A stretch of 64,000 nt of DNA from Nakamurella sp. PAMC28650 (GTDB lineage: Bacteria > Actinomycetota > Actinomycetes > Mycobacteriales > Nakamurellaceae): assembly GCF_014303395.1 (NCBI RefSeq), contig NZ_CP060298.1:3119001-3183000 (forward strand). The letters are read 5' to 3'. This document shows positions 44,574 to 53,994 of the stretch, in pieces (position 1 is the first letter of the stretch; every line of letters starts with the position of its first letter). Below the pieces are notes generated by a model, which was not told the DNA's origin, made no database searches, and saw nothing but the letters and a program-made list of their open reading frames with translations. A program made the translations under genes and the position numbers.

Positions 44574-45794
44574 TCAGTCGGTGGCGTTCAGGGAGCGGAT
44601 GGCGGGCAGGTTGAACAGAAATGCGGCTAGGAAACCGCAGCCGGCAATGATCCACACCGCCGGGTAGCCAAGCCACATCGCGATGAACCCTCCTGCGGCC
44701 AGGCCCAGGGGTGTGATGGCACTGTAGGCGAGCCGGTTGACGGCGCCGACCCGGCCGAGAAGATCGCTGGGAATCGTTCTCTGCTGAAGAGAACGCACTG
44801 TCGCGTTGCAGGCGATCAGGGGTAGCCCCTGGACGAAGAACAGGACGCCCAGGACAACGGGGTTGCGCACCACACCGACCGGGATCAGCAGCATTCCGTA
44901 CACGATGTAGGTGACGCACAGGGTCCGCACAGTGCCCATCCGTTTCACCAGAGGTCCGGTGAGTAGTCCACCGACGACGGCGCCGATGGTGGTGGCCCCC
45001 AGAAGCACCCCGAACCCCGCGGCATCGATGCCGAGATGTTCGCGGACGAACAGGACGAAGGTGGCTTCGGGCATCCACCCGAAGAAGCCGGCAACGGCAG
45101 GCAACACCACCAAGGCTCGGATCGGGCGGTGACTGCGGAGGTAGGTGAGGCCAGCGAACAGTTCCCGGCGACCGGTTCGGTGCGGTTCTGCAGACGTGTG
45201 GGCGCGGGTATCGGATCCGGCGACGAATGTCGCGATGGTGACTGCTGAGCCCAGGTAGGTTGCCGTGTTCACGGCGAACGGCAACCATCTGGCCAACCCA
45301 AAACTGATTGCGCCCAACGCCGGGCCCAATATTCCTGCGCCGGTTTGACCCACCACCGACAGCAGGCTGTTCGCGCGGGGCAGCTGCGTAGGGCTGACCA
45401 GGTTCGGTAGCAAGGCGTAAGCACTGACGCCGAAAACGAACTCGGCGCAGCCCAGCAGGACGGCTGCGCCGATCAGCATCCACAGGTGGATGTGTCCGGT
45501 CAGGACCAGGACGCTCAGCGCCAGCAGCACCGCGGCGCAGCTCAGGTCGCTGCCGACCATCAATCGGCCGCGGTGCGCGCGGTCGACCCAAGCCCCAACG
45601 GGTAGGGCCAGCACGATGCCCGGGACCACTGAGGCCAGTGCTGTGGTCGCCACCACCAGAGGATCGGTGGTCAACGTGCTCACCAACAGTGGGAACGCGG
45701 CGAGGTGAAATCCGACGCCGAGCTGCGAAAGCCCTTGAGCACACAGCAAGCGGGTGAAGGCCGGAGAAACGGGGCGGGGAAAACGGAAAGTCAT
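44574..45794 (-). CDS. MFS transporter (drug-efflux-like)
   Basis: 406-aa major facilitator with about 12 membrane segments. The inter-helix 2-3 motif is present as LPVGAWVDRAHRGRLMV, and its counterpart in the second half is GGLLTGPLVKRMG. The architecture resembles macrolide or enterobactin exporters of the MFS_3/DHA3 class. The ATG at 45794 has GGAG 9 nt upstream; a longer start is less likely because it would add a charged extension. Substrate unknown. It stands alone between the S41 peptidase and an unrelated hypothetical gene. Confidence 0.9.
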   Translation of the reverse strand: MTFRFPRPVSPAFTRLLCAQGLSQLGVGFHLAAFPLLVSTLTTDPLVVATTALASVVPGIVLALPVGAWVDRAHRGRLMVGSDLSCAAVLLALSVLVLTGHIHLWMLIGAAVLLGCAEFVFGVSAYALLPNLVSPTQLPRANSLLSVVGQTGAGILGPALGAISFGLARWLPFAVNTATYLGSAVTIATFVAGSDTRAHTSAEPHRTGRRELFAGLTYLRSHRPIRALVVLPAVAGFFGWMPEATFVLFVREHLGIDAAGFGVLLGATTIGAVVGGLLTGPLVKRMGTVRTLCVTYIVYGMLLIPVGVVRNPVVLGVLFFVQGLPLIACNATVRSLQQRTIPSDLLGRVGAVNRLAYSAITPLGLAAGGFIAMWLGYPAVWIIAGCGFLAAFLFNLPAIRSLNATD

Positions 45795-46068
45795 GAGGTC
45801 GTCTCCAGGACAGCGGAAAGCTGCCGGGGGCATCACGCACTCACCGGCCGCGCTGGCAAAGACGAACCTGTTCGAAGTGACACGACACTAGCAGCGCGGG
45901 CCCAGTCAGTCCCGGTCCCGAGCTGTCACGACCGTGTTTGGTCAACCATCGTCCTCCGGTCCGCTCTGTCGGGGAGAAGGATTCCGGGATGGCCGCCCCT
46001 CTGGGCACGGCGTTGTTCCGTGGTGGAGGGTTGCCTGGTTGCGCCGTCGTTCGCGGCGGGCGGGGTGA

Positions 46069-46548
46069 TCACCCCTGGGAGGCTGGTGACCAGTGGTCGT
46101 ACTTGCCGGCAGCAGCTGCAATTTTTGCTCGCCGAGACCCAGCGGAGGTCAGTACCAGCGGTGCTGCGGCCGGGTGGCCGTCCCTCTCGATGATCCGCGA
46201 CGATCCGTGATGAAAGACGACTTGCCCGTTGAGATGTTCGGCGACTGCCAGATCTGGGACCTCGTACACGCCGACCTGACCGCCTTGTTCGCGAAGTGGT
46301 CCAAAGTATTTGCCGAACCAGTCGCTCAGTGCGGTCCTGCTGTCACACCCGCACAGGTGGTGGTTTTCAAACGTCGAGGCCTTCAGCAGTGGGGTGTTCA
46401 CCGGATGAGGCCTGGTGCGGATGTGCTCCGCCTCCAGGTAGGTCGCGAGCTCCTCACCCTCGGCCGTCAGCCACTTCGCCGAGTACGGACCAAGCCAACG
46501 GGTGCGCATGCTCGGCGGTTGCAGGAACTCCAGCCGAAATACCCGCAT
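46069..46548 (-). CDS. Hypothetical protein
   Basis: 159-aa soluble protein not recognised. It begins MRVFRLEFLQPPSMRTRW and has aromatic and charged patches (SDWFGKYFGPLREQGG, VGVYEVPDLAVAEHL), and its C-terminus is Ala/Ser-rich. No signal peptide or membrane helix is present. The ATG at 46548 is well supported by AAGGAGGG. It diverges from a methyltransferase gene. The length and VYEV...QVVFH pattern suggest a small alpha/beta domain, but I assign no function. Confidence 0.7.
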   Translation of the reverse strand: MRVFRLEFLQPPSMRTRWLGPYSAKWLTAEGEELATYLEAEHIRTRPHPVNTPLLKASTFENHHLCGCDSRTALSDWFGKYFGPLREQGGQVGVYEVPDLAVAEHLNGQVVFHHGSSRIIERDGHPAAAPLVLTSAGSRRAKIAAAAGKYDHWSPASQG

Positions 46549-46702
46549 CGAACCCTCCTTGACCGCTGGTACATGTTCCGGGCCAGGGCCAGAGGATATG
46601 ACCATTCGCTTGAGAAACAGTCATCGTCCGCACCGGTTTCGGGAACCGCGGCTGAGGGCTCTGGTACTCCGAGCCCGGGTGGTGGTCGTATCGTCGGCTC
46701 TC

Positions 46703-47539
46703 ATGTTGCCCGCCAGCTCGCCCGTTCCTGCAGCTCAGCCTGTCCTTGACGCGAAAGAGTCCGCCAAGCAGGTGATGTTCGATCAGATGTGGACCCGGCT
46801 CCGGGCTGACCCTTTGCTCGAGGAGCTGAACGTCCAGGCCTACGGCGCCGACTACCCCTACGACGTGCAGTTTTTCAGCTCCTGCACCCGGACCACCCTG
46901 GATCTGACCTTGGCCGGTCTTCAGGTCACCCCCAGCAGCGTGCTGATCGATCTGGGTTGCGGCATGGGAGGACCCGGGCAGTGGATCGCCCGCGAAAGTG
47001 GCGCGTATCTGGTCGGGATCGATCTGAGCCAGGTGGCCGTCGAGGCGGCCGCAGCAGCCGCCACCAGCTATCTGCAGCCGGGGCAGTTCGACTACCGATG
47101 CGCGACGATCACCGCCACCGGCCACCCGGACAGCAGCGCAGACGGGTTGATGTCCATCGACGCACTGCCGATGGCCGCTGATCGGGCAGCCGCCCTGAAA
47201 GAAGTACGTCGGATACTCCGCCCGGGTGCCCGCGCCGTTTTCACTTGCGCGGAGTGGCACGGCGACGCGCCGCTGCCCCACCCCAGAATGGCCACCAAGT
47301 GGGCCCCGCTGATCGCCGAGGCAGGACTATTACTGGTCGACCAGTTCATCGACAACGGCAAGCAGGCCAGGCAGCTCCGTAAGTACGAGCTGTGGCTCGA
47401 ACACCAAACTGAGCTGGAACAGCGCTTCGGACCGACCGGACGCAGCCTGATCGAAGAAGCCCGCATGGGACCTGGTCTGCTCACCCCGAACTACCGCGCG
47501 CTGCTGCTCACCGTTCAACGACCGGACATTGACCAGTAG
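46703..47539 (+). CDS. SAM-dependent methyltransferase (class I)
   Basis: 278-aa methyltransferase. Motif I is VLIDLGCGMGGPGQWIA (SAM-binding glycines). The acidic loop GIDLSQVAVEAAAAA follows, and motif post-I/II includes DGLMSIDALPMAADRAAALK. This arrangement resembles small-molecule or sterol/ubiquinone-type methyltransferases. The start is uncertain: ATG 46703 is taken, while GTG 46772 or ATG 46775 would remove about 24 poorly conserved residues. It stands alone; substrate unknown. Confidence 0.85.
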   Translation: MLPASSPVPAAQPVLDAKESAKQVMFDQMWTRLRADPLLEELNVQAYGADYPYDVQFFSSCTRTTLDLTLAGLQVTPSSVLIDLGCGMGGPGQWIARESGAYLVGIDLSQVAVEAAAAAATSYLQPGQFDYRCATITATGHPDSSADGLMSIDALPMAADRAAALKEVRRILRPGARAVFTCAEWHGDAPLPHPRMATKWAPLIAEAGLLLVDQFIDNGKQARQLRKYELWLEHQTELEQRFGPTGRSLIEEARMGPGLLTPNYRALLLTVQRPDIDQ

Positions 47540-47556
47540 CCCGGTGACGGATCGTT

Positions 47557-47571
47557 GTGCGGTGACCGCAC
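47557..47571. promoter_or_regulatory. 15-bp palindrome between methyltransferase and serpin genes
   Basis: GTGCGGTGACCGCAC is a perfect 7+1+7 palindrome 18 bp after the methyltransferase stop and 185 bp before the serpin start. It may be an operator for the serpin gene or part of a terminator. Confidence 0.35.
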
Positions 47572-47756
47572 GCTGACCGGGCGGTTGCTGGCCTTCTGAC
47601 ACAGTCCGCCGTGTCGTAACAGCTCTTGGACGATGTCGTCGGCTGATGGATAGGTCCAAGGTGCAACCGCCCGGCGTTCGGTTTACGTCTTCTATCCCAG
47701 ACGATGGTCCTGGACGTGAACTGTGCGCAGTGTCTGGCGTTGAGCTGGAGGTTGAT

Positions 47757-49136
47757 GTGCGTAGGCGAGAAGTGTTGCGGGCCGCTGGATGGGGTCTGCT
47801 GTCGGCGCTTCCGGTGGCCGGGTGCTCGGCCGGCGGCAGCGGCACGGCGGCGGTGAACCGTCCGCGGCCGGACACCTCCGCGTCCCATGAAACTGCAGCA
47901 GCCACGGCCGGAGTCCCGACCACGACTCGGCCGCTGACCACAACGCGGCCGGCCGCCGACGGCATCGGCGGCCGGCTACTCGAAGCCGATGTGCGGCGAC
48001 AAACGCCCGTGGCAGCCGCAGCGGCAGCCAAACAGCTGTTGCCGGTCTCTGCCGCGCTCTACCGGACAGCCCTGCCCGGCGAGGGCAACGCGGTGCTGAG
48101 CCCGTATTCGATCGTGACGGCGCTTGGCATGCTCGCTCTCGGCGCCCGCGGCAGCACCGCGCAGCAGCTGGCGACTGTCCTCGGCGGTGACGCGCCGACG
48201 GTCGCACGGTGGCTCGGCGGCGTCGACGCCGCGCTCGCGCGGGCAGAAGTAGCCAGCACCCAGAACGCCTACGGCAGCGCACCGGTGCCGGCCGTCATCG
48301 AACCGGCCAACGCAGTGTTCGTCGGCTCCGACACCCCGGTCTATCCGGCCTACCTCCACGCCCTCGCGACCGGCTACGGCGCCGGCGTCCGCGAAGTCCA
48401 CTTCAGCGCTGCCGCCGCGGCCCGAGCCGCCATCAACCAGTGGGTCGCTCAGCGCACCCACGGGCTGATTCCCGACCTGATTCCACCGGACTTCGTCAAC
48501 GCCGACACCATCACCGTCCTGGTCAACGCCCTCTACCTCAGGGCCGCGTGGGCGAACCCCTTCGACCCAGGCACCGCCCCGATGCCGTTCACCACGCTGA
48601 GCGGCACGGTGTCCGTGCCGTTCATGACCCGCTCGGACAAGATGCTGTACGCCAGCGGCCCGAAGTGGCAAGCAACCTCGATCCCGCTATCGGCCATGCT
48701 GGCGATGACAGTCATCGTGCCCACGGCCGGTTCCTTCCGGCAGGTGTCGGCCGGGCTGGACGCCAAACTTCTCGCAGCTGCCACCAACGGTCAGGAACGT
48801 CAGGTGGAACTGGCCATGCCGGCCTTCACCACCGACGTACAGACGGACCTCGAGAAGCCGCTGACCGCAATGGGCCTCGGATCACTTTTCAACACCCCCG
48901 ACCTGTCGGGGATCGCGCCCAACGCCTTGCGGATTTCCGGCGCCGTGCACCAGGCGCGCATCGCCGTCGACGACAAAGGCATCGAGGCAGCCGCCGCCAC
49001 CGCCGTCGCCATCCCCATGTCCGGCGCCCTACCCGCCCCACCGCTAAGGCTCGACCGGCCATTCCTCTACCTCGTCCACGACGTGGACACCAGGACCCCA
49101 CTGTTCCTCGGACGGGTCACCGACCCCACCCGCTGA
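47757..49136 (+). CDS. Tat-exported lipoprotein serpin
   Basis: 459-aa serpin, a serine-protease inhibitor family uncommon in bacteria. The GTG at 47757 (GGAGG 5 nt upstream) starts a twin-arginine and lipobox signal: VRRREVLRAAGWGLLSALP, then VAGC. A Thr/Ala-rich linker precedes the serpin core (SPYSIVTALGMLALGARGST; VLVNALYLRAAWANPF). The hinge DDKGIEAAAATAVAIP is Ala/Thr-rich as in inhibitory serpins, and the core closes with RPFLYLVHDVDTRTPLFLGR. It is probably a surface-anchored inhibitor of host, phage or competitor proteases. The target depends on the reactive loop and cannot be predicted. Confidence 0.92.
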   Translation: MRRREVLRAAGWGLLSALPVAGCSAGGSGTAAVNRPRPDTSASHETAAATAGVPTTTRPLTTTRPAADGIGGRLLEADVRRQTPVAAAAAAKQLLPVSAALYRTALPGEGNAVLSPYSIVTALGMLALGARGSTAQQLATVLGGDAPTVARWLGGVDAALARAEVASTQNAYGSAPVPAVIEPANAVFVGSDTPVYPAYLHALATGYGAGVREVHFSAAAAARAAINQWVAQRTHGLIPDLIPPDFVNADTITVLVNALYLRAAWANPFDPGTAPMPFTTLSGTVSVPFMTRSDKMLYASGPKWQATSIPLSAMLAMTVIVPTAGSFRQVSAGLDAKLLAAATNGQERQVELAMPAFTTDVQTDLEKPLTAMGLGSLFNTPDLSGIAPNALRISGAVHQARIAVDDKGIEAAAATAVAIPMSGALPAPPLRLDRPFLYLVHDVDTRTPLFLGRVTDPTR

Positions 49137-49196
49137 CGGACCGCCGACCGATCGGCAAGCGGTGACGGATCGGCTGGCGGTCGGCATCTTGAGTGG

Positions 49197-49391
49197 TCAC
49201 CGATCAGTGGTAGGTGCTTGCGCCGGCCGTCGTCTGCTTCGCGACTGGATCGCCATGGCAAGCACCGTGGCGGCGAGACACACCCAAACAAGCCAGTCGG
49301 TGCCCCGGCGGGCAATGAAGTGCACGATGACTGTCCCTAGCGCGACAGCGACAAGGACGTACTGCAGTTTCCTGGCCCCCGTGGTTTTCAT
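49197..49391 (-). CDS. Small two-helix membrane protein
   Basis: 64-aa product, function unknown. Two hydrophobic segments (LQYVLVAVALGTVIVHFIA and LVWVCLAATVLAMAIQ) are joined by a short charged loop RRGTDW, with a basic C-terminal tail. The ribosome site is weak. The gene lies opposite the end of the serpin gene. It is short but has a coherent membrane topology. Confidence 0.5.
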   Translation of the reverse strand: MKTTGARKLQYVLVAVALGTVIVHFIARRGTDWLVWVCLAATVLAMAIQSRSRRRPAQAPTTDR

Positions 49392-49673
49392 GCTTCGGAG
49401 CCTAGTGCCGCTCGCTGGCCGACAGCATGAGGTGGCAGAACCGAGAGCCGCAAGGCGAACGACGACTCGGTCACAGATCGGAAACCGGTCGGCGATCGTC
49501 AACGCGGACGAAGCAGTTGTTGACGGTGATGCGCGGTGCGATGCTGCCTGCATGTCCAGCGACGCGCAGGGCCAACCCGCGACTGGCCAAACCCCGGGCG
49601 AAGGCACCGGACCCGAACTCGTCGCCTGCGGAGAGCCCTGGGTTGACCCCTACACCGACGAAGTGCTGAGAGG

Positions 49674-50201
49674 ATGCGCGCTCAAGGCCCACTGTCGGTG
49701 GCGGTGGGGAAGGTCAAAGATGCAGCAGGAAGCAGCTTCATCGAGAGCGCGATCGACACAACAAGCAACAGTGCCTCCGTCTACCTGCACGGGCCACGTG
49801 ACGCCGCAATCGACAAGGTTGTGGACGAAGCTGCTGCTGCCGGTATCACCCTGCACATCGTCGATGCCCCGTTCAGCGCCGCTGAGTTGGACCGTAATCG
49901 CTCACGAATCATGGAACGGATGCAGGAACTGGGTATCAGCCGGATGGGGTTCGACCTAAACGGTGGCGGTTCGACAGTCAACTTCCGGAACACTGGCGAT
50001 CTTCGGGCTGCGAGGCAGGCGCTGGCCGACTATGAGTACCGACTGGGCTTGGGCACCGTAGATGCCGGCGACTCGCCTGCGATCGCCGCCTTGTGTATGC
50101 ACCACCCGGGTCGCCCGCCATCCGCATCAGCGACAAACTCAGCGACCCGCAGGACTGGTGACGCTGAGGCCTTCACCGACGCGCGGACAGTGGCGACCTG
50201 A
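49674..50201 (+). CDS. Hypothetical protein, possibly partial
   Basis: 175-aa frame, not recognised. The first 135 residues look coding (VAVGKVKDAAGSSFIESAID; ITLHIVDAPFSAAELDRNRS; GFDLNGGGSTVNF). They resemble extracellular alpha/beta modules such as protease pro-domains. The last 40 residues are low-complexity and may lie beyond a frameshift. GAGAGG precedes the ATG too closely for a good ribosome site. An upstream frame from 49553 reads into this region in another phase, so the true 5' end may be disrupted. Confidence 0.45.
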   Translation: MRAQGPLSVAVGKVKDAAGSSFIESAIDTTSNSASVYLHGPRDAAIDKVVDEAAAAGITLHIVDAPFSAAELDRNRSRIMERMQELGISRMGFDLNGGGSTVNFRNTGDLRAARQALADYEYRLGLGTVDAGDSPAIAALCMHHPGRPPSASATNSATRRTGDAEAFTDARTVAT

Positions 50202-51208
50202 TCAGCGAAGCGCTAACTCGGTCGCCAACTGAGGAACCGACCCACAAGCTGGTGCTGAGTCAGTTGCCGATCGCCTACCGGTCGGCGCTGACCGGCGATG
50301 ATCCGCGTTGGGCTTACGCATCACCTTCGCAAGGGACGTCTTCATGAAGTGACCGTGGTCGTTCTCGAGGCGCGCCCTGGACGAGGGAGGTTCGGCGCTT
50401 CAACGATGGTCACCTCGTTTCGCAGCTCCGACAGTTCGGGCCTGCATTGCAACAGTCCGGATGTGGCCCGCACGACGACACGGTTGGTTGGCACGTCTAC
50501 CCCGATGAAGTGGATGTGGGCGCCGCACGCGGCGAGATGGCCGCGTCGATTCCTGACCACCGTCAACACGGGTAGTAGGTGCTTCATTGAAAACTGGACC
50601 GGTCGGAAAACGATCGGCGGGGTGCTGTGCCGAGGCGAAGCGTGAGCAAGAGCCGTTTCAAATTGATCACGCTGGTGGGAGTGAGAGACACGAAGTCCAG
50701 CAGGCACGATGTCCAACCCGGCATACCATGGGATGCCTCGCAACAGGGGATCGAGCTGTTGCGCGCGCTCCATAGCGAACCGATTGTCGGCACCTGGCCT
50801 TGAGTAGTCCGGCATGATGGAGTGCCCTCCATCAGCTCGACTGGTGATGCTCACATGGGTGGACGTGGCGCGGGCAGGCGGTGACCTGCGAAGTTCAACG
50901 GCCGAGGCCAAGAGTAAGCATGTACGACGCGGCGGTCCAGAAGGGCCGCCAAGAGCTGCATGTGACCGGTCGGCGATCCGCGCCTGGTCGCCGATCCTTC
51001 GCGTCCCGTCGCTGAGCGATCCTGCGCAGGTCGGCGGTCAGCAAGCGGAGGGGTCAGCCGCTGGAACGTCGTATCAACTGACGGTGCCGCCGGCGAGCGC
51101 GGGGCGATGGCTCGAGCCGACGGCACCTAACGGACGGCTGCGCGCCGAGGGGCGAGCCGACCAAGATCGAATGTACTGACGGCTCTCGCTCACCGGTCTG
51201 CGTTCGTC
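50202..51208. other. About 1 kb without a convincing gene
   Basis: Short frames occur on both strands. The best is 81 codons at 50342-50587 on the minus strand, starting MKHLLPVLTVVRNRRG, but it lacks a ribosome site and family resemblance. GATCGCCTACCGGT at 50269-50282 recurs at 59091-59104. The interval may be decayed DNA. Confidence 0.5.
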
Positions 51209-51550
51209 CTATGGAAGGTCGGGCGATCCTGTCGGACGGTGTCGGCGCGGGGTCACAGGCGTGTCGGGCGTGCCTGCCGGCGCGATGACCACGCGCGTAC
51301 CCGAACGCCGTAAGACCGGCGCCGGACCCGACTCCAGACGCCGGGCTCTGGTTGCCCGGAAGTCAAAGCTGTCCTGCCGAGCAGGCTCGTAGTCGAAGTC
51401 GACGACATCGCCCGCGTCGAAGGCGCGGTAACCAACCGCTTCGATGTCGGAGCAGTGGATCCAGGCGTCTTTGCCGTCCGGTAGCTCCTCGCAGGTGATT
51501 GCGCCCCAGCCCTTCTCGGACTTGAAGAACTTAACTACTCCGCGCGCCAT
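51209..51550 (-). CDS. Cold-shock-domain protein with C-terminal extension
   Basis: 113-aa nucleic-acid-binding protein. The first 65 residues form a cold-shock OB fold with RNP1 KGWGAI and RNP2 DAWIHCSD, starting MARGVVKFFKSEKGWG. An additional 45 basic, Pro/Thr-rich residues follow (RRSGTRVVIAPAGTPDTPVT), making it longer than canonical Csp proteins of about 67 aa. The ATG at 51550 fits the conserved N-terminus although no strong ribosome site is seen; a longer start is possible. It is probably an RNA chaperone or regulator. Confidence 0.85.
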   Translation of the reverse strand: MARGVVKFFKSEKGWGAITCEELPDGKDAWIHCSDIEAVGYRAFDAGDVVDFDYEPARQDSFDFRATRARRLESGPAPVLRRSGTRVVIAPAGTPDTPVTPRRHRPTGSPDLP

Positions 51551-51617
51551 CGCCGCATTATCGCCCACCCCTGCCAGCGGACGATCGTTCATGGTCATCT
51601 TTGACCTGAAGGCTGGT

Positions 51618-52553
51618 TCACCAATATTGGGTGTAGGTGTCCGGTAGGCCGAGGAGTTTGACCAGTTGTGCGTGCAGCACGTTGTCCTCAAGGTCAGGGA
51701 AGGAACGAGACTTGGTGACGAACGAGGTTCCGGCGCAGCCGCCGTCGTGGACGGTGAGCGTGGTGGTGGTGCCGCCTCCGGTGAACTTCAACGTGTCGGT
51801 CATGCCGAAGGTGGCTAGACAGCCGTGAAGGCCGGTGTCGGTCCAGGGGTTCAAGGAGTTCACTGTCGCGCGGAGGGTGGCGGCGTCGGCGCCATGCAGG
51901 GTGCGTCGCACGGTCGGGGGCAGCTTCTCGGAGCTAGTGACTGCGGGGTCATGGATGAAAACGGTGACGTCGACGGTGTCGGCGGCCGGGTCGATGGTTT
52001 GGGCGGCGAGCCGTGTTGCGACCCAGTCGGCTTGTGCGGTGACGCGGATGTTGGTACCTGTGCTGGCCGGAGCCCAGTAGACGTTGACGGCTGAGTAGGT
52101 CCAGATCGCATCTGATCGCGGATCGGCGCTGAACTGCTCCAAGAAGCCGTCGCTTCCCCACGTGCCCGGGGTGTCGGGGTTGCCGCCGAGCAAGGACCAG
52201 CTTGCGGGTATGTGGCCGTTCAGCCAGGTGTGGAACTGGTCAGGTGTCATCGGAGACGCCCACCAGCCGGTGTGTTGGACGTAGGTCGGCGGCCGGCTGA
52301 ACGAATCGTCCAGTTGGGGATCGGGTGAAGACTTGAGCTTGGTCGCCCCCGGAAAAGCAGGGGTTGCCGCGAAAGCTGTGTCGATGTGCCGAACCGTTGC
52401 CGCTTGGTGCGGATCCTCGAAAACCTTGCTGGAACGCGATGGTGTTGAGACGGTCGAGGAGACAGCGGTGTCCAATGAGCCTGGTGGACTGGCTGCGCAG
52501 CTGGCTAGCAGGCAGGCGACCGTAGCCAACCTCAACGCCTGTGCAGCCCTCAT
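51618..52553 (-). CDS. Hypothetical lipoprotein
   Basis: 311-aa predicted lipoprotein: basic start MRAAQALRLATVACLLASC with lipobox LLASC, then a Ser/Thr-rich linker. The mature part contains repeated aromatic and Thr-rich strands (TYVQHTGWWASPMTPDQFH; NIRVTAQADWVATRL), consistent with a beta-rich extracellular domain, and two distant Cys (HGCLATFG, DGGCAG) that could pair. Not recognised as a named family. It shares orientation with the cold-shock gene 68 bp downstream. Confidence 0.75.
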   Translation of the reverse strand: MRAAQALRLATVACLLASCAASPPGSLDTAVSSTVSTPSRSSKVFEDPHQAATVRHIDTAFAATPAFPGATKLKSSPDPQLDDSFSRPPTYVQHTGWWASPMTPDQFHTWLNGHIPASWSLLGGNPDTPGTWGSDGFLEQFSADPRSDAIWTYSAVNVYWAPASTGTNIRVTAQADWVATRLAAQTIDPAADTVDVTVFIHDPAVTSSEKLPPTVRRTLHGADAATLRATVNSLNPWTDTGLHGCLATFGMTDTLKFTGGGTTTTLTVHDGGCAGTSFVTKSRSFPDLEDNVLHAQLVKLLGLPDTYTQYW

Positions 52554-53046
52554 GGTCGGACCCCGATCTCCTCGTTGGACGAAGACGCCCCGAGGGATGA
52601 CGTGAACGCTGAGCGATCCGGTTGCGCCGGACCCAAAAGCTTGGCAGTGATGGCAGGACGATGCTGCCCTATCGACGGACGTCAGCGCGCAGGTTGCGGG
52701 TTCCGGAATTGCCGGGTGGTCATGATGCGCTTAGCCCGCCGTCAGGGTCCTTTGCGTCCTGGCGCCAAGCGTGCTTGGCGATGGGTACGCCCAAACAGGG
52801 GCGAGGTGGTGATGTCGGTGATGAGGTCGCCGGCTGCCGACGATCAGGGTGGTGTCGCGTCGACGTCGGTGGCTACGCGCCAACTGCGATCCTTGGGTCA
52901 GAAGATGCTCGGTGACTGCGAGTAGAACCGATCGACGGTGACCCAGTCACCGATCGTCGACCAGTCAGCGTTCGGACCTTGAAGGTGCGCTGGCACTGCT
53001 GCTGGTTGCGCGATCGCGTCAGTACAGACTTCTGCCCTCCCCTGTC
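52554..53046. other. Intergenic stretch without a recognised gene
   Basis: 493 bp between a divergent gene pair. Frames here have irregular codon use. The right end (52930-53046) contains short GATCG-rich inverted words similar to those seen in several gaps between 47 and 60 kb. Promoters for both flanking genes are expected here. Confidence 0.45.
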
Positions 53047-53793
53047 GTGGTGAATTACGCTTCACAGGTGGCGAACGACGAACTGACCGACCTTGAGGGG
53101 ATGGAGGTTCCCCAGCGTCTTCTTGAGTTGCCCGGTGGCCCGCTGCCGACCGACTGGGCCGGGCTTCCTCTACATGTCGAGCTGGGTTTCGAGTTTGCAT
53201 CTGGCGAAATGGCCCTGCCCGACACGGGTTGGCGTCAGCTAGCTGGAACCGATTATGGAGTCGAGAACGACCCCAGGTGGGGCACTGTCATCGCTGCTCC
53301 GACAGGAGATGGCACGGGCAGGTGGTTGCTGATGCATCTCAGCAGGACGGACGTCGGCTGGAACGGGTGGCTCCCGTGGGCAACCACGCCCCGTCCCGGA
53401 CAGTCAGCCCGCAAGCGTGGTCTGCGCCTGTCGTGGCCCAGTAGCTGGCTCGAGGTGACAACATCCGAATTACTCGGGCTGACGGTCACCTTGCACCGTG
53501 ACGGTGGCGAATTGGCCTGGGACGCGGATGATCGTCTCGATGTGGTCGGATGGGTGCAAGATGCGACCACGGGCGAGTCGCTTCCTTTCAGTCCCCGGCA
53601 GGTGTTCAGTGGCACCGGCGACCCGCTGCCTGCGGACGTCACCAGCATCGACCTGCCGATTAGGTGGCTCACCACTGACGTTGAACGTCTAGCTCCGGGT
53701 GAGTATCAGGTGGCTGCGACCATGGCGTCGCTCAACGTGAAGGCTGATCCCTGCAGGCTCTCCTTGCGCTCGGCTCAAGCCGGCAGCCACTGA
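53047..53793 (+). CDS. Hypothetical protein
   Basis: 248-aa soluble protein, not recognised. It contains several Trp-rich strands (WRQLAGTDYGVENDPRWG; VGWNGWLPWATTP) and a later beta-rich half with DDRLDVVGWVQDATTGESLP, suggesting a two-domain beta-sandwich. No signal peptide or membrane helix is evident. The start is uncertain: GTG 53047, or GTG 53068 giving MANDELTDLEG. It stands alone. Confidence 0.65.
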   Translation: MVNYASQVANDELTDLEGMEVPQRLLELPGGPLPTDWAGLPLHVELGFEFASGEMALPDTGWRQLAGTDYGVENDPRWGTVIAAPTGDGTGRWLLMHLSRTDVGWNGWLPWATTPRPGQSARKRGLRLSWPSSWLEVTTSELLGLTVTLHRDGGELAWDADDRLDVVGWVQDATTGESLPFSPRQVFSGTGDPLPADVTSIDLPIRWLTTDVERLAPGEYQVAATMASLNVKADPCRLSLRSAQAGSH

Positions 53794-53954
53794 CGGTCCT
53801 TGGTTCCGAATCTCTCGCCGGCTGCCCTAGAACTTCCGGACGTCCCACACGAGGAACCGTGACCGCAGCGGGATCGCCAACCGGACAGCGGTTACCTACC
53901 AGTAGGTCGCGAGACAAGCCCGCCACCTGGTGTCTGCTCATATTCACCTCGATA

Positions 53955-53970
53955 GTCTGCTGCAAGACTC
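53955..53970. promoter_or_regulatory. Candidate operator upstream of the PadR gene
   Basis: AGTCT-GCTGCA-AGACT is an inverted repeat 25 bp before the PadR start, where it would overlap the promoter. PadR proteins usually repress their own operon through short palindromes of this kind. Confidence 0.35.
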
Positions 53971-53994
53971 TGTTGACCTGAGTATGGTGGCGGG

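Noticed and set aside
50342-50911. Minus-strand frames in the 50.2-51.2 kb gap
   Set aside because: No ribosome site, no domain resemblance and irregular codon use; kept only as a note in the gap entry.
52575-52925. 116-codon plus-strand frame upstream of the 53-kb hypothetical gene
   Set aside because: Codon use is irregular, Cys and Trp are scattered, and no family resemblance is visible.
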